Below are positions 40,023 to 50,820 of a stretch of DNA of 64,000 bases, one piece after another. Every line of letters begins with the position of its first letter. Position 1 is the stretch's first letter. This stretch comes from Rhyzopertha dominica (lineage: Eukaryota; Arthropoda; Insecta; Coleoptera; Bostrichidae), in NCBI GenBank assembly GCA_025024175.1, contig QCXZ01000064.1, positions 20,890,286 to 20,954,285 on the forward strand, read 5' to 3'. The translations under genes and the position numbers were made by a program. Under the pieces are notes generated by a model. That model was not told the origin of the DNA. It ran no database searches and saw only the letters and a list, made by a program, of their open reading frames with translations.

Positions 40023-40417
40023 CTATAGTTGGATCACCCAAGAGATGGAGTAGTAAAGACGCGTGATCTTCACGTGATTTTTAAACGCAGATTTCCTATT
40101 GGTTCTTCGCAGACGAGGGAGTGCTGTTTCAACCCCGTTACACACTAACCAACCTTACCGTTCGAACGAAATTCGACCATTCATGTTACATGTCAATTAA
40201 GATTGCAAAACTCTGTTCTTGGGCAATTTAATTGTAGGACTTTTTTGTTGCAAATTCCAAAACTGAACGCTCGCCAAGTCCAGAAAAAGTGAGGTTATGT
40301 TGCCTCAGAAAAAGTAAATGTTAAAATTTGTTCAGCGGTTTAAGTTGGGCTTTTCGGAAGGGTGTGTGTACTATACGTACATGTGATCACTTCATCTGTT
40401 GGGTGATTCTACTACAG
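40023..40417. mobile_element. MITE with about 28-bp terminal inverted repeats
   Basis: CTATAGTTGGATCACCCAAG (40,023 onward) is mirrored by the sequence ending at 40,417, with about six mismatches over 28 bp. The shared core is ATCACCCAA-AGATG-AG. It is 395 bp with no coding. The termini and possible TA duplication suggest a Tc1/mariner-type origin, which is inference. Confidence 0.5.
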
Positions 40418-40552
40418 GAAAATAGATTAAATATGGCAAATAATATACTCAATTAAAGAGAAGGAATGTTAGATTATAAGGCATTTGATTAAACACCAGA
40501 ATCCTGTACTTGTGTAGCACTGCCATATACCACACAGCGCTTTTGCTCTTAT

Positions 40553-40577
40553 ATTGATATTGATATTGATATTGACC
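40553..40577. repeat. Short ATATTG microsatellite
   Basis: About four copies of ATATTG in tandem. Confidence 0.6.
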
Positions 40578-40579
40578 AA

Positions 40580-41640
40580 AGTCTAATTGCAAGTGAATTT
40601 TCCTATATATCATTTCAGCTTATACAACGGTTATTTACATTCTATATATTTCTTAGGATAAAGTAAGTAAACCATTGAAAAACAGACGAGAATCAGACAG
40701 TTAAGAAAATTATAATGGATGCAGCCTCCTCCGTGCAGTATTTTCCAGGCTACTTGTACAACACAACGAAGGGCCGTTAAAGCCTGTGGTAGACCACTGG
40801 GTAAATATTCCATTCTTCTACCCAATGTCCCAGACATATACTAGATAGGTGAAAGATCGGGATATCTTTCTGTGCCACAAATTAACGTTATTTTGTTTAA
40901 AGTAGTCGAGAGTAATTCTGGCTGTAATTTAGTCATTCATTATGCTGTTAAAAAGTGGATTGGGATGTTCCAGAGGTAAAGTAAAACGTGTGCTTCCTTT
41001 ACTTTTTGGACATAACGCTGGGCTTTCATTTGGTTGCCTCTGGTAAATACCAATTACCAATTATATATTAACTAATAAATTTTACTTCATAAGATTGAAT
41101 GTTTTTTTTTAGCAAATTTGTTAACTCAGTCAATTTACTTTCAATCCAACCAAAAAGGGGTTTGTTAATTACTCACGTGCTAATAATAATACACATGTAA
41201 ATATTAGTAAGTAATGATATCTCCACTGGAAGTTGTAAAACCCTTCAACTGCTCAGAAGGTCATATAATGGACACAGAGGAATGAACTCTTTCCGTTCAA
41301 AACTGTATGCAAACAAACTATTTTATACTCGTTCTTTATGGCAAATCTACGTTCGAAGTACAACAGATGATATATTTAATGAATCTAAGGCTATTGACAA
41401 AAATGTGAAATATTGAAAACTTGTAGTTTTTCTTTATACCTTTTCAACTGTAAATACTATAGCATGCATCGTGCAACCTGCTTTCTTCGTTACTGATAAA
41501 CTAATTGTATTATTTTATCGAAATCCCTACGATGACATACAACCTTTGTACGTTCAAGTTATCTCTAACGTGAGTAATTATTAAAACCTTTCAGTTGGTT
41601 GCTCTTGTGATGAAAAACAGTCGTAAACTGAATTTTGTGC
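40580..41640. other. Upstream region of DeSI-like gene A
   Basis: From about 41,120 it is recognisably related to the regions upstream of copies B (53,090 onward) and C (62,640 onward), for example CCAAAAAG..GTTGTTAATTA, then CTGCTAATAATAAT, then CACATGTAA. Just before each start codon all three share AACAGTCGTAAA followed by TTTTGT-CAGCTATG. These shared blocks may be the promoter and 5' leader. Confidence 0.45.
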
Positions 41641-41644
41641 AGCT

Positions 41645-43807
41645 ATGACGGCAGAAACCGTTGAGTTATACATTTACGATTTATCAAAAGGTGTTGCTCC
41701 TGTTCTCATAGGTAAATGAGTATTTTTTTTAATTCATCATATAACAGTAATTTACAAGGTGAGTTTATTTTTTTCTTCATTTTCCAGGCAAAGCAATCTG
41801 GCACACATCAATTGTAGTTTACGGTAGAGAATACTTTTTCGGGACAAAAGGAATCGAAATTCAAAAGCCTGTAAGTTTACGTTTTGACATAAGAAAATTC
41901 TAAACTGAAATAAGCATGATAAAAGAACAAAGAACGCTATTTCCAGTAACATTCGATTTCTATACATTTCAATTTCCTCAAAAACTGGACAACTATACTT
42001 TTTTTATAGATTAGTGCAACCTTATGTGTGGTTTGAACTGTGTGATGATGATGATGATTAAACCAGTTATTAATTGTATTTAAATATAGGTCTCTGTTTA
42101 GGACAAACCGGATAAAAAAGAAAAGTTGGGTGTTACTGAAGTTCCACACTCCGTTTTTAAAAACCACATCGACGGACTGTCGAGATCTACTTTTAAGTAA
42201 GTGTTAAAACTATGTGAAATCTATTGTTTGTCAAATAAGACGAACATGTACTATTTTTTTACTACTATTTGCTTCTAATAACGTTGTAAAATAATGTTTG
42301 TTGGTCTATAAAACCAGGCCATTACAAATACAGATGGCTTATCAGACTAGTCAATGACATTTAACCAAGGAATTCAATTTCGTGTTAAAAACACTACAGT
42401 AAACATGGTAAAATTATACATAAACAATAAGTCTTAAATATCGAAATTAATCTAAACATTATTTAACGCTATAATAGGTTCTATTCAGATAGACGCATTT
42501 AAATTTTTTAGTCAGATTAAGATTTGGTAAACTGATTCGGATGCGCTTTGTTTCACAAGTCTTATCAGACTGCTCTGACGATCATCAGTGTTTGCATTAA
42601 AATAGGTTCAATGTATTCGAAGAACACGAACATCGGTGTTACGCTACGATAGAAAAAGAATAAGCCGTTTCGAACATTCAAAGGCACATCAGAAAAAACA
42701 TTTAGCAAATACGCTTGTGGTATTTGTATATTCTGTGGATATTACCGAAATTGTAAAGTCGACCGTAAGCCTCGGACCAGAAATAATTACAACAATATTT
42801 CACAATCTTTGTAAAAATAAGGGACGTAAAGATGTTTTATTACAGAACATACAGCACGAATAACATAAAATAGGAACATGACAGTTATTACGTTATTGAC
42901 AAAATCACAATTATTTTTCATGGGTGCCGTAACCGAACAGGACGTTGACAAAATTCTGTACGTATGAGTTTTGATCTGATCGTAAAACTAACTGACGAGG
43001 CTTATGAAACAAAGCTCATTCAATCACTTTGTTTCCATCAAGTTACCTACCTAATTAATAAAAAAATCGCCATACCCAAAGCCGATCCTTAGGGGAACTC
43101 CTAATAAAACTTTTGTACAACTTGTTTTAGTACCTTTCTTAAACACCGCCTATGTACTATATGGAAAATATGACTAAGTGTTCAATTTTTTCTAGCAATA
43201 GCAAATGATCCACATATTTTGTAATATTAAGACCTTTGAATTTTTATATGACTATAACTTGGGCCGTCAGCCATTGCTATTTCAGTTGACTTGTTTCGTC
43301 GAAAATAATTTTGTTCTGAAATTAATATTTACTACATACGTTAATTATAACTGTTATATCATTCCTCACACCTTTAAGAAAAAGCTTTTGTACTTTGTCG
43401 ATAAAATAAAGTGAAGTCACTAGTTTGTTAACAAATAAGTTTATAAAAAGTTCAGTTGCATTAACTAATTGCAAAACAATAGTAGATTCATGTATCTACA
43501 TCTCCACTTTTATGTGTTAAAACCAGTTAACTACTGAACTAATTCCCGCTTCTATGTACCTAGGAACACATCCTACAACGTCATAACACATAACTGCAAC
43601 AGTTTCTCCCAGGAAGTAGCTCAATACCTCTGCGGCACCAGCATCCCAAAGTACATACTAGATCTTCCGAAAGAAATCGTGGAAGATACCTTAAAGGTAG
43701 TAACTATGCACCATCCATTTTTTGATATGATTGGCCTATCTGACCCCATTCAATCAGTAAAAGGTGAGATAAATCGAATAATTATTGATTCAATTTTTAA
43801 AAATTGA
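41645..43807 (+). CDS. DeSI-1-like PPPDE peptidase, copy A (intact)
   Basis: Exons 41,645-41,711, 41,788-41,870, 42,102-42,196 and 43,564-43,807, all with GT-AG junctions, give 162 residues. PPPDE-domain features match the DeSI-1 desumoylating isopeptidase family: VELYIYDLSKG at the start, catalytic His28 in IWHTSIVVYG, and catalytic Cys93 in HNCNSFSQEVAQYLCG, then IPKYILDLP. DeSI-1 enzymes are small cytosolic or nuclear cysteine isopeptidases that remove SUMO from selected substrates; about 168 residues is usual. The last exon is read to TGA at 43,805; a GTGAGA at 43,764 could instead be a donor, but copy B also ends FKN. An AATAAA lies at 44,088. Homologous copies follow at 53.6 and 63.1 kb. 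Confidence 0.88.
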
Positions 43808-44685
43808 TGTAATTGCCAGTAAGCGCCAATTTCATGTCGCATTTGATAATTTTAACAATGTACCTTTTTTAATTGGTGCGATACGACGTATTTTATTAAA
43901 TTATACTACATTATACTGTATTATATGGTAATGGTTTGTATGTAGGTTTCCACGTTCACGGGTTTTTAATTTTAAAATGTATTTCTTTTATGCCAATAAC
44001 GTAATATGTATTTGAGTTCCCGTTCCTTTTACTATGTATGTATATTATATGATTGCACTGATATCAGACTTTATATCTTCATTGGTGAATAAACTGATAT
44101 ACTGTACATACGTTTTAATACCTTTACTCAATTACATCCTTTGAAATATGGTAACAAAACTATTTTTGCTATCAATGATAATTGCAAATTAACCGAAAGC
44201 ACTTTACAAACTGTTTTGAAATAAAGTATTTATAAACTTTATAAATAAATCAGATTTTACATCTTCATTACTAAATAAACTAATTTAGATACTGTACATG
44301 TTACTTAGTAATCTTGGCATTATAACTTTAGAAAAAGCGGCGCTAATTTTTATAGAATTTTTTTTATATTTTTTACATTCTATTATGTTTTACTTCTAAA
44401 TAGAATCTTGTAATAAGACAAATTAAAAATATTTATTGTCTTGAAAAAAAAAACTAGTAGTGTTACAACTTCAGTATGCACCTGCTATATATTTAATGAA
44501 AATGTTCAAAAATACAGTTTAATGGTCTCAAAGATGCACTCATCGTGAAACATTCTGAATTAATAAGGTAGTTTGGAAATAAGCTGGTTATTTTGAATGT
44601 GCTTTTTCACGAGATATATCAGCTAACTCTGACGATTATTATAAACATATATTATTAATTATCATTAACAAATAGCGCTATTATT
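43808..44685. other. 3' flank of DeSI-like gene A
   Basis: Related to the sequence after copy B (61,060-61,400), for example ATTTGAGTTCCCGTTCCTTTTACTATGTAT, with blocks in a different order. It contains the likely poly(A) signal at 44,088-44,093. Confidence 0.5.
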
Positions 44686-44689
44686 GGTC

Positions 44690-45260
44690 CCTTTAATGTG
44701 TACAATCTTTTCACTTCTATCCCTTTAAATGAGCTTTTAGCAACTCTCAAAAATAAAACAGAAAGCTGCATCCTATAAAACACAGAAAAAACGGATCTAT
44801 TAAATATTATGGAAATATGTACAGTTATGTTACGTTTAACGACACATTATACAAACAGGACGATGGACTGTCAATCGGTTCACCTTTATCTCCAATCTTG
44901 ACCGAAATTTTCATGTCAAATTTTGAAGAAAAGTAAAACGAAAACTGAAAATGTTAAGAGTAAGTAAGTAAGTATTATTCTGGACCAGATCTGTTGACGA
45001 TATTTTTTGCATTTGGATGGGAACTGACAGACACTTAGATGTATTATTAAACTTCTTAAATGCACCAAACAACTAGAGAGAAAAAAGGATGGAGTTCTTA
45101 ATTTTCTGGACTTCTCTATGTCAGTAAAGAACAATAAAATTTATAGAAAACCATCACAGTCAGATGTTATAGTCCTGGGTTACTCAAATCAAATGTTACA
45201 AATTAAACATTCTGTGTTTTGTAGTTTAATACGCAGACTGGTAAATATATAGGTTTTAAA
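44690..45260 (+). pseudogene. Penelope-like element reverse-transcriptase remnant
   Basis: Successive + frames match Penelope-type reverse transcriptase blocks: VYNLFTSIPL (44,700), YKQDDGLSIGSPLSPILTEI (about 44,850), SVDDIFCIW with the catalytic Asp pair (about 44,995), a LNFLDFSM block (about 45,100) and IYRKPSQSDV (about 45,140). Frameshifts and stops separate them. No GIY-YIG endonuclease block is convincing downstream. It lies between DeSI A and the damaged coleoptericin copies. Confidence 0.7.
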
Positions 45261-46850
45261 TATTGATTAACAATTGATATGAAACAAAAATTATGGATCG
45301 AGTATTGAAAAAGAAAGTTATATAAAGCTAGAATGTTAAGATTGCCATACAATGCTAGCATAAATGACAAAGAACATATTTTCACCGAGTAAAATGTATC
45401 AAAAATGTTAGTGTTTACGTTAAAAATGGGCTTAATAGATTCGGAATAAAAGCAAAAATGTTAAATAGGTGCAATTTGGGAACCTTCTTCAATAACTTGA
45501 AGAATACTGTATATACCAACTACAATGTGGTGTGAGCCATTATATATAAAATTAAAAAAAACGCGTTGCAAATATAAATTCAAATATAAGCGCAACAGGT
45601 TTTGCTGACCATTGCATCAAAAATATAATCATTGCTTAGATATAAACAACATCAAAATAAACTGCAATTTTGTGGGTGCTTTTTATGGTGATTTCAGGGT
45701 AGGTATTGATCAATTTAGATTTCATCAGTAAAAGCCACATAAAAAATATAAACCGCAGGGAAATATAAAAGGTAAACGTGCCTGTACCTAGTAAGAATTT
45801 TTGTTAAACTTTAATCTGCAAATTAATTCAATTCCTACCAAACAGGCATCAACATTAGTAAGTGAAATATACGTACTAGCGCAACCGAAAGGTATATGAA
45901 ACTCTTCTTGGGAATGTACGAATGTATACCTAGATAAAGAAAGCAGGTAATAAATAACTCTCACATGGTCAAAGAGAGAAGATATTTTTATGCGAAAGAG
46001 AGATTTGCTTATAAAATAGACACATCTGGACAAACGCCAGACTTTTCTAGAAAGTGCATTAAATTAACTCATTATGAAATATCTTCTACAAAAATTACAA
46101 TAATATTATTAACAAGCTGCTGTTTGTACGTTTTAAATAACATTGTGTCATGACTTTACGTTTATGCAGACTGGATATATGTACAATGACGGGGTGAATT
46201 GAATTTGGTATTATGAGAATACAGCTAAAAGCATATCATGTATGTGAATATTATAGTTTATAGAAGCACCCATTTAAATAAAAACAACTGACTCCAAGAA
46301 CTTACCTCCATGTTAACTTCTAAATTCCTTACCGAAATAAGCACACTTTACTATACCAATCTAACACCCGAAAAGTCAAGACTTTAATGAGTCAGTGAGT
46401 TCAGTGTCGTGAATTTATATAAAAGCAATCGACGAAATACCGAGAATCGAGAAAAGTACCGACCTCCTTTAAGCGTGTATGGGGAACGGGGATTTACCTT
46501 TTACACAGATGATCGCCCGTTTCCTCGCGTACTAATGAAAGAATGCAAAATTTAATCAACAACAGCGTGCAACGGGGCATCCCACCACGAGATAAAAGAA
46601 CAACGTCTGGTAAGTTGAGGTCATTCAATAATATACCAGTATAATATTGCGACCGGCTGTTGTGTAAACATTGCACAGGTCCGGCTTATGCAATTTTCGT
46701 GTACTGCGTCTAATGCAGCAGCTTTATCAAAACTTCATCAGAATTTGGTTATATATACATACCTTTGAAAATAGCTAGTACTAACACTTANTAGTGCATT
46801 TGTGGTGAAAAGTAGCTTGTAAGTACAAAAAGCAGAAATAAAGCGAATAT
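45261..46850. other. Intergenic, nothing firmly recognised
   Basis: Possibly further Penelope-like sequence up to about 45,540. After that only short motif-free frames (for example 45,788-46,033 minus and 46,494-46,676 minus). One N near 46,792. Confidence 0.35.
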
Positions 46851-46854
46851 TGAG

Positions 46855-47110
46855 TTTTAAAAATAATATATTTACCATAACAACACATTCTTTTACAATT
46901 GTTAAACAATCCTAAATAAACTTAAGTATTACAGTATAACATTTTAAGAAGTTAGACTCAAGTTGAATGGCACAGTAATTCTTTTTTTGACAGTCTGAAG
47001 CTAAAACATTCATTTACCAATTTAGGCCGACATGCCACGAGGAAGAAGGCTGGCGCCATTTTCTGCAAGATACAATAAAATAGTTATTTTTGTGTCTTGT
47101 TAAATTACAA
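46855..47110 (-). pseudogene. Coleoptericin remnant with the interior deleted
   Basis: Read on the minus strand, the splice acceptor and first codons (ATGGCGCCAGCCTTCTTC, compare ATGATGCCAACCTTC in the intact gene) are joined directly to the last codons (TGGCATGTCGG) and a 3' region matching that of the intact gene. Almost the whole propeptide and mature peptide, about 480 bp, is missing. The flank on the 5' side remains alignable with that of the copy at 49.6-50.1 kb. Confidence 0.75.
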
Positions 47111-47740
47111 GTACACCTTTTGTGACCAAAATATTTAACGGGGACCTTTTTTCCAAAATAGGAACGTAAATGTACTTTTTCCGCTATATCTCGGTTGGGC
47201 GGTGACTAAATTATCTACAATTTTAACAAAATCAACGTTTACTGAATTATGATTTTCTACACTGAAGGGTACTCGGCAAGTAGAAGGTTTTTTATTTCTT
47301 ATTCAGTGGCGATAATGTTCAACTTTTTTTAAACGCGAATCTTACTGTGCGTGTTTAATAAATTGCCTCAGTTTTTAGGAGGTGTTGCGTTTTAGAATTA
47401 TTATGTCTGTTTAAAATACAATGGTGGCTCACATCAAAAATCTAAAATCCAACATAATCTTAACGTAACGCACGAAAAAAAGAAAAATTTCCATTATGTG
47501 AATTAATTAGCTTATCTTAAATAGGTAAAACTTTTTAATTCAACGTTTTCATCTTGAAAGACTAAAAACCGTTTTCAAAAACACCGTTTTGCATTTTTCT
47601 ATTATATGGTTTACAATAACATCAGACTACGTTTCATTCGCCACGCTCTTGGTCTGTCTTTGCATAAGACAAAGGCTAACTTTGTAAAATCACTCCTTCA
47701 TCCCTTAAATACCTCTTTTTGAGTAGAGCTTCATAACAAA
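47110..47740 (-). repeat. Duplicated coleoptericin 5' flank, copy 1
   Basis: Alignable with 50,200-50,820: GACCAAAAT, then GGGGACCTTTTTTCCAAAATA, then GCCATATCTCG-TTGGG-TGAC-like blocks, ATGTTCAACTTTTTT, CATTCGC-A-ACT-TGGTCTG and CTTAAATACCT-TTTTGAG. This shows that the two damaged copies arose by duplication of a larger segment. Confidence 0.6.
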
Positions 47741-47749
47741 ATAAATTAA

Positions 47750-49470
47750 AAAATTCAATATTTAAGCATGATTAAACGAAAGAAATAAATAACTATGTAG
47801 CAAAAAGCTATTTACTTGACTATGTCGGGATTAAAGATACAAAACATGTAAAATCGAAAATTTGCAGAGAATAAAACACCGAGCTCTATCACTTTTTAGG
47901 GGTAATTTTTAGTATTGTAATTGGGTATACGGTTATGAATAGGCGCTTTCATCAAGATACATGTAAGACAAAAGGCTGGATTTTTTCTGTGAAGCTTACT
48001 GCTTACGCGACAAAATTTTGTGACGACCAGTAAGTCGCCATGTTGCTCGTTTGTAAGGCAACGAGCCTGCGCAGTAACACCAAGTGTGCTTGAGGGAATG
48101 GTGATTGGCGGGATGTGTGGCAGGTCCTGTTGTTTGTTGTGACGTTGCCAAGGTGTTCTCATACAATATTTACAGCGCATGCGCCTAGTTCTACACCTGC
48201 GATGATCAATTGTCACAAAATATTGCCATTGCTTTAAACTTCTAGGTAACTATGTATTTCTGTTAACATTCCAAGCTATCAAGTGTATATACCCAGTGTT
48301 GATCAGTGATGCGAAGCGTCAAATGTAGACACCTAAATTAGTTAGTACTATCACTGCGTAAAAGATTTTATGCTCTAAGGTACTATCTAAATAGGTTTAG
48401 AATTTATGAAAAGATGGGGGTTAAGTTAAACAGGTACATCGAAGCATACTAGACCAAAAACTTTATACTTTAACAGAATACAAATTTTTATAAGATGTGG
48501 TCTGTTATGTAACATTCTGTATATGTATTTTCTATTTAGTAATAGGAAATGTACCAACAGAAATTGCAACTAAGTAAACCCAGGAACTGACGATGTCAAA
48601 CCACGTCGAACTTAGAACAGTGGCATCGGCTGCAAAATCATTGTGCTATCGATGCGATCGCAGAATTCGAAGAGTCAATTATTAACTACAGTATAAAAAC
48701 ATTATTTCTTTCGAAATTCTAAACTTATTAATTTTTTTCTAATAGCTTTATCAGTCCAGTTTAATATTATCGAAACAAAATAACGAATTGCGAAAAAAGG
48801 GTAAGTCAGATTTTGCTAATGCTACTATAACTACGGCTTGCGTACCTCATGCACGTACCTAAACAAAATTGTGAAAATTATATTGGGGTGGTTTGTGCTA
48901 AACTGAATTTTTTGTCCATCTTTATCGATATCTTGTTAATTTATCATTATGTTGTTATTAATAGAGTGTAATTGAAAACCACAATTCGCGTGTTATTAAA
49001 AAAACGAACTCCTTAATCACCCCCGAGATTGCACGGCTCTACAACCAAAAAAAAAACAACAGCAAAGGGGAATTCTAGGAATGTTTCTCTTCCATCGTTT
49101 AGGCAAGCGTTCTTCACATAGATTTGAGTAAGCTGGACGACCAGTCGAACGAAGGAGGTGAAACGTAAATTTAAACTTGATTACTTCTTTTGTATTGCTT
49201 TTTTTGGTTTCTGATAAGAAGCGCATAGCCCTTGAGCGCACGATCCTATTGTGCCTTACTGGTTTATAGTAGTATGTGGTATATAGATGTGTTATCCGTT
49301 GGAGCCGGATGAATTCATAGCACCTATCCTGGTGACAGGTGAGCTATCAAGCTTTGTTTTGATCTTGTATAGTAATTACCATGACAGATTTGTAGACTTT
49401 GACTACTGTAATTATCGACAAAGACCTAGCAATAAACTGTATCCTCCTAACTGCAGACGGAGCGATTATT
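47750..49470. other. Intergenic with a CpG-rich patch at about 47,990-48,220
   Basis: No gene recognised. The patch at 47,990-48,220 is GC- and CpG-rich and contains AGCGCATGCGCC (48,172-48,183), which matches the NRF-1-type palindrome GCGCATGCGC, and CTGCGCAGTAAC. It could be a cryptic promoter or old transposon end. The open frame at 49,017-49,241 (minus) has no motif. Confidence 0.3.
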
Positions 49471-49619
49471 GAGTTTTATAAATAATATGTTTATTATAAT
49501 ACATTCTTTTATAGTTTGTAAACAACCTAAATAACGTATGTATTGCAATATAAAAACGCTTCAAAAAGTCAGACTTAGGTTGAATGGCACAGCAACTTTT
49601 TTGACAGCCTAAAGCTAAA

Positions 49620-50116
49620 ACGTTTATTTACCAGTTTACGCCGACATGCCACTCAGACTTCATAATCCATCTTCCTGATGCTGCGTATTAACAGAAACCT
49701 TTTTGTTACCATTTTGACTTTGAATATCGACCCCGTGATTGCCGTTGCTATCTTGATTGCCTATTTTAGAATAATCAGGTGCCTCAGGCTGTAAGGAGCG
49801 TTTGTGACGAACTAGAAACTCATCACTTGAGGGGGAAGGAAATTGCTGTCCGTCTGTTCCCATTCTTCAGCATAACTGATCTCTTCTTCTTCTTCTTCTT
49901 CTTCTTCTTCTTCTTCTTCTTCTTCTTCTTCTTCGGATAGTCCATAGTTCACCAAAAAGCGACCTCTGGCTTCTCCGCGTCTGAGTCGGAGACCTGGTGG
50001 ATCTGATCTTCTTCATCTCGATTATTCATCTCCAGCAGAGGTAAAGTATTACGATAGGGGTAGGCGTTGGAAGCAGTAACGACTGTCATGAAGCCGAGGA
50101 TGAAGCTTGTCGTCAT
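49620..50116 (-). pseudogene. Coleoptericin-type pseudogene
   Basis: The start MTTSFILGFMTVVTASNAYPYRNT (ATG 50,116) and the propeptide align with the intact gene, but the frame breaks. One base is lost near 49,974, the EKR region is replaced by a GAA microsatellite, and one base is lost near 49,829. The mature segment resumes as FLVRHKRSLQPEAPDYSK. Near 49,660 about 47 bp encoding the conserved WSKVVRGP block are gone, apparently between the short repeats GAAGTC and GAAGCC, and a stop follows. It is not expected to make an active peptide. Confidence 0.8.
49882..49934 (-). repeat. GAA/TTC microsatellite in the coleoptericin pseudogene
   Basis: About 17 TTC units on the + strand, which would encode poly-Glu in the propeptide where the intact gene has VEEEDREKR. 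It probably grew from the GAG/GAA run of the ancestral propeptide. Confidence 0.8.
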
Positions 50117-50199
50117 TGTCTGTAAGATACAATGACTAAAATCATTACTTTTGTACCTTGTTAAAGTACAAGCCATATTAGCCCAGGAAAGGGCGGTGA

Positions 50200-50820
50200 G
50201 GGGTGCTAATAGCCGGTCCACCTTTTGCGACCAAAATTTTTGTCGGGAACCTCCTTTTTTCCAAAATAAAGGCGTAAATGTACTTTCTCCGCCATATCTC
50301 GATTGGGGTGACTTTTATCGCAAAAATAGCTTAATCATGAAATGATCCCAACTAATACGTATTTTTGTTTTTTCAATAAAACCAACCATCACGGATTTAT
50401 GAATTTTTACAATGAAAGGTAAAAACAATATTTCTTATTTCTTATTCAGTGGCAACAATGTTCAACTTTTTTCAAAAACGTTAGCATGCCGGGTGTGTGT
50501 AATAAAATGCCTCAGTTTTTGTAAGGTGTTGCCTTTTAGAACTTTTACGCCGGTTTAAAATACAAGAGAGGTTCACATCAAAAATCGTATATTGTAAAAT
50601 CCAACATCTTTTTTGCACGAAAATAAAAAAGATTACGTTATGTAGCTTGGCTAGGTTACCTTATTTTTTACATTATTTTTTTATGGTTTACGGTAACAAT
50701 TGACTACATATCATTCGCTAGACTTTGGGTCTGCTTTTACATAGTTCAAAGGCTAATTTTGTAAATTACCCATGCACCCCTTAAATACCTATTTTTGAGC
50801 TTCATAAAAAAAATCTTGTT
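50200..50820 (-). repeat. Duplicated coleoptericin 5' flank, copy 2
   Basis: Partner of 47,110-47,740. It also contains GGGAACCTCC, a kB-type motif, at 50,245-50,254. Confidence 0.6.
50245..50254 (-). promoter_or_regulatory. kB-like motif upstream of the coleoptericin pseudogene
   Basis: GGGAACCTCC (as written on the + strand) fits GGGRNNYYCC, the binding pattern of Rel/NF-kB factors that induce insect antimicrobial peptides. It lies about 130 bp upstream of the pseudogene ATG; the remnant copy has GGGGACCTTT at the matching place. No equal site is seen directly upstream of the intact gene. Confidence 0.35.

Noticed and set aside
49017..49241. 74-residue minus-strand open frame
   Set aside because: Contains a run of A/T coding for Phe and Cys without motif; not supported as a gene.
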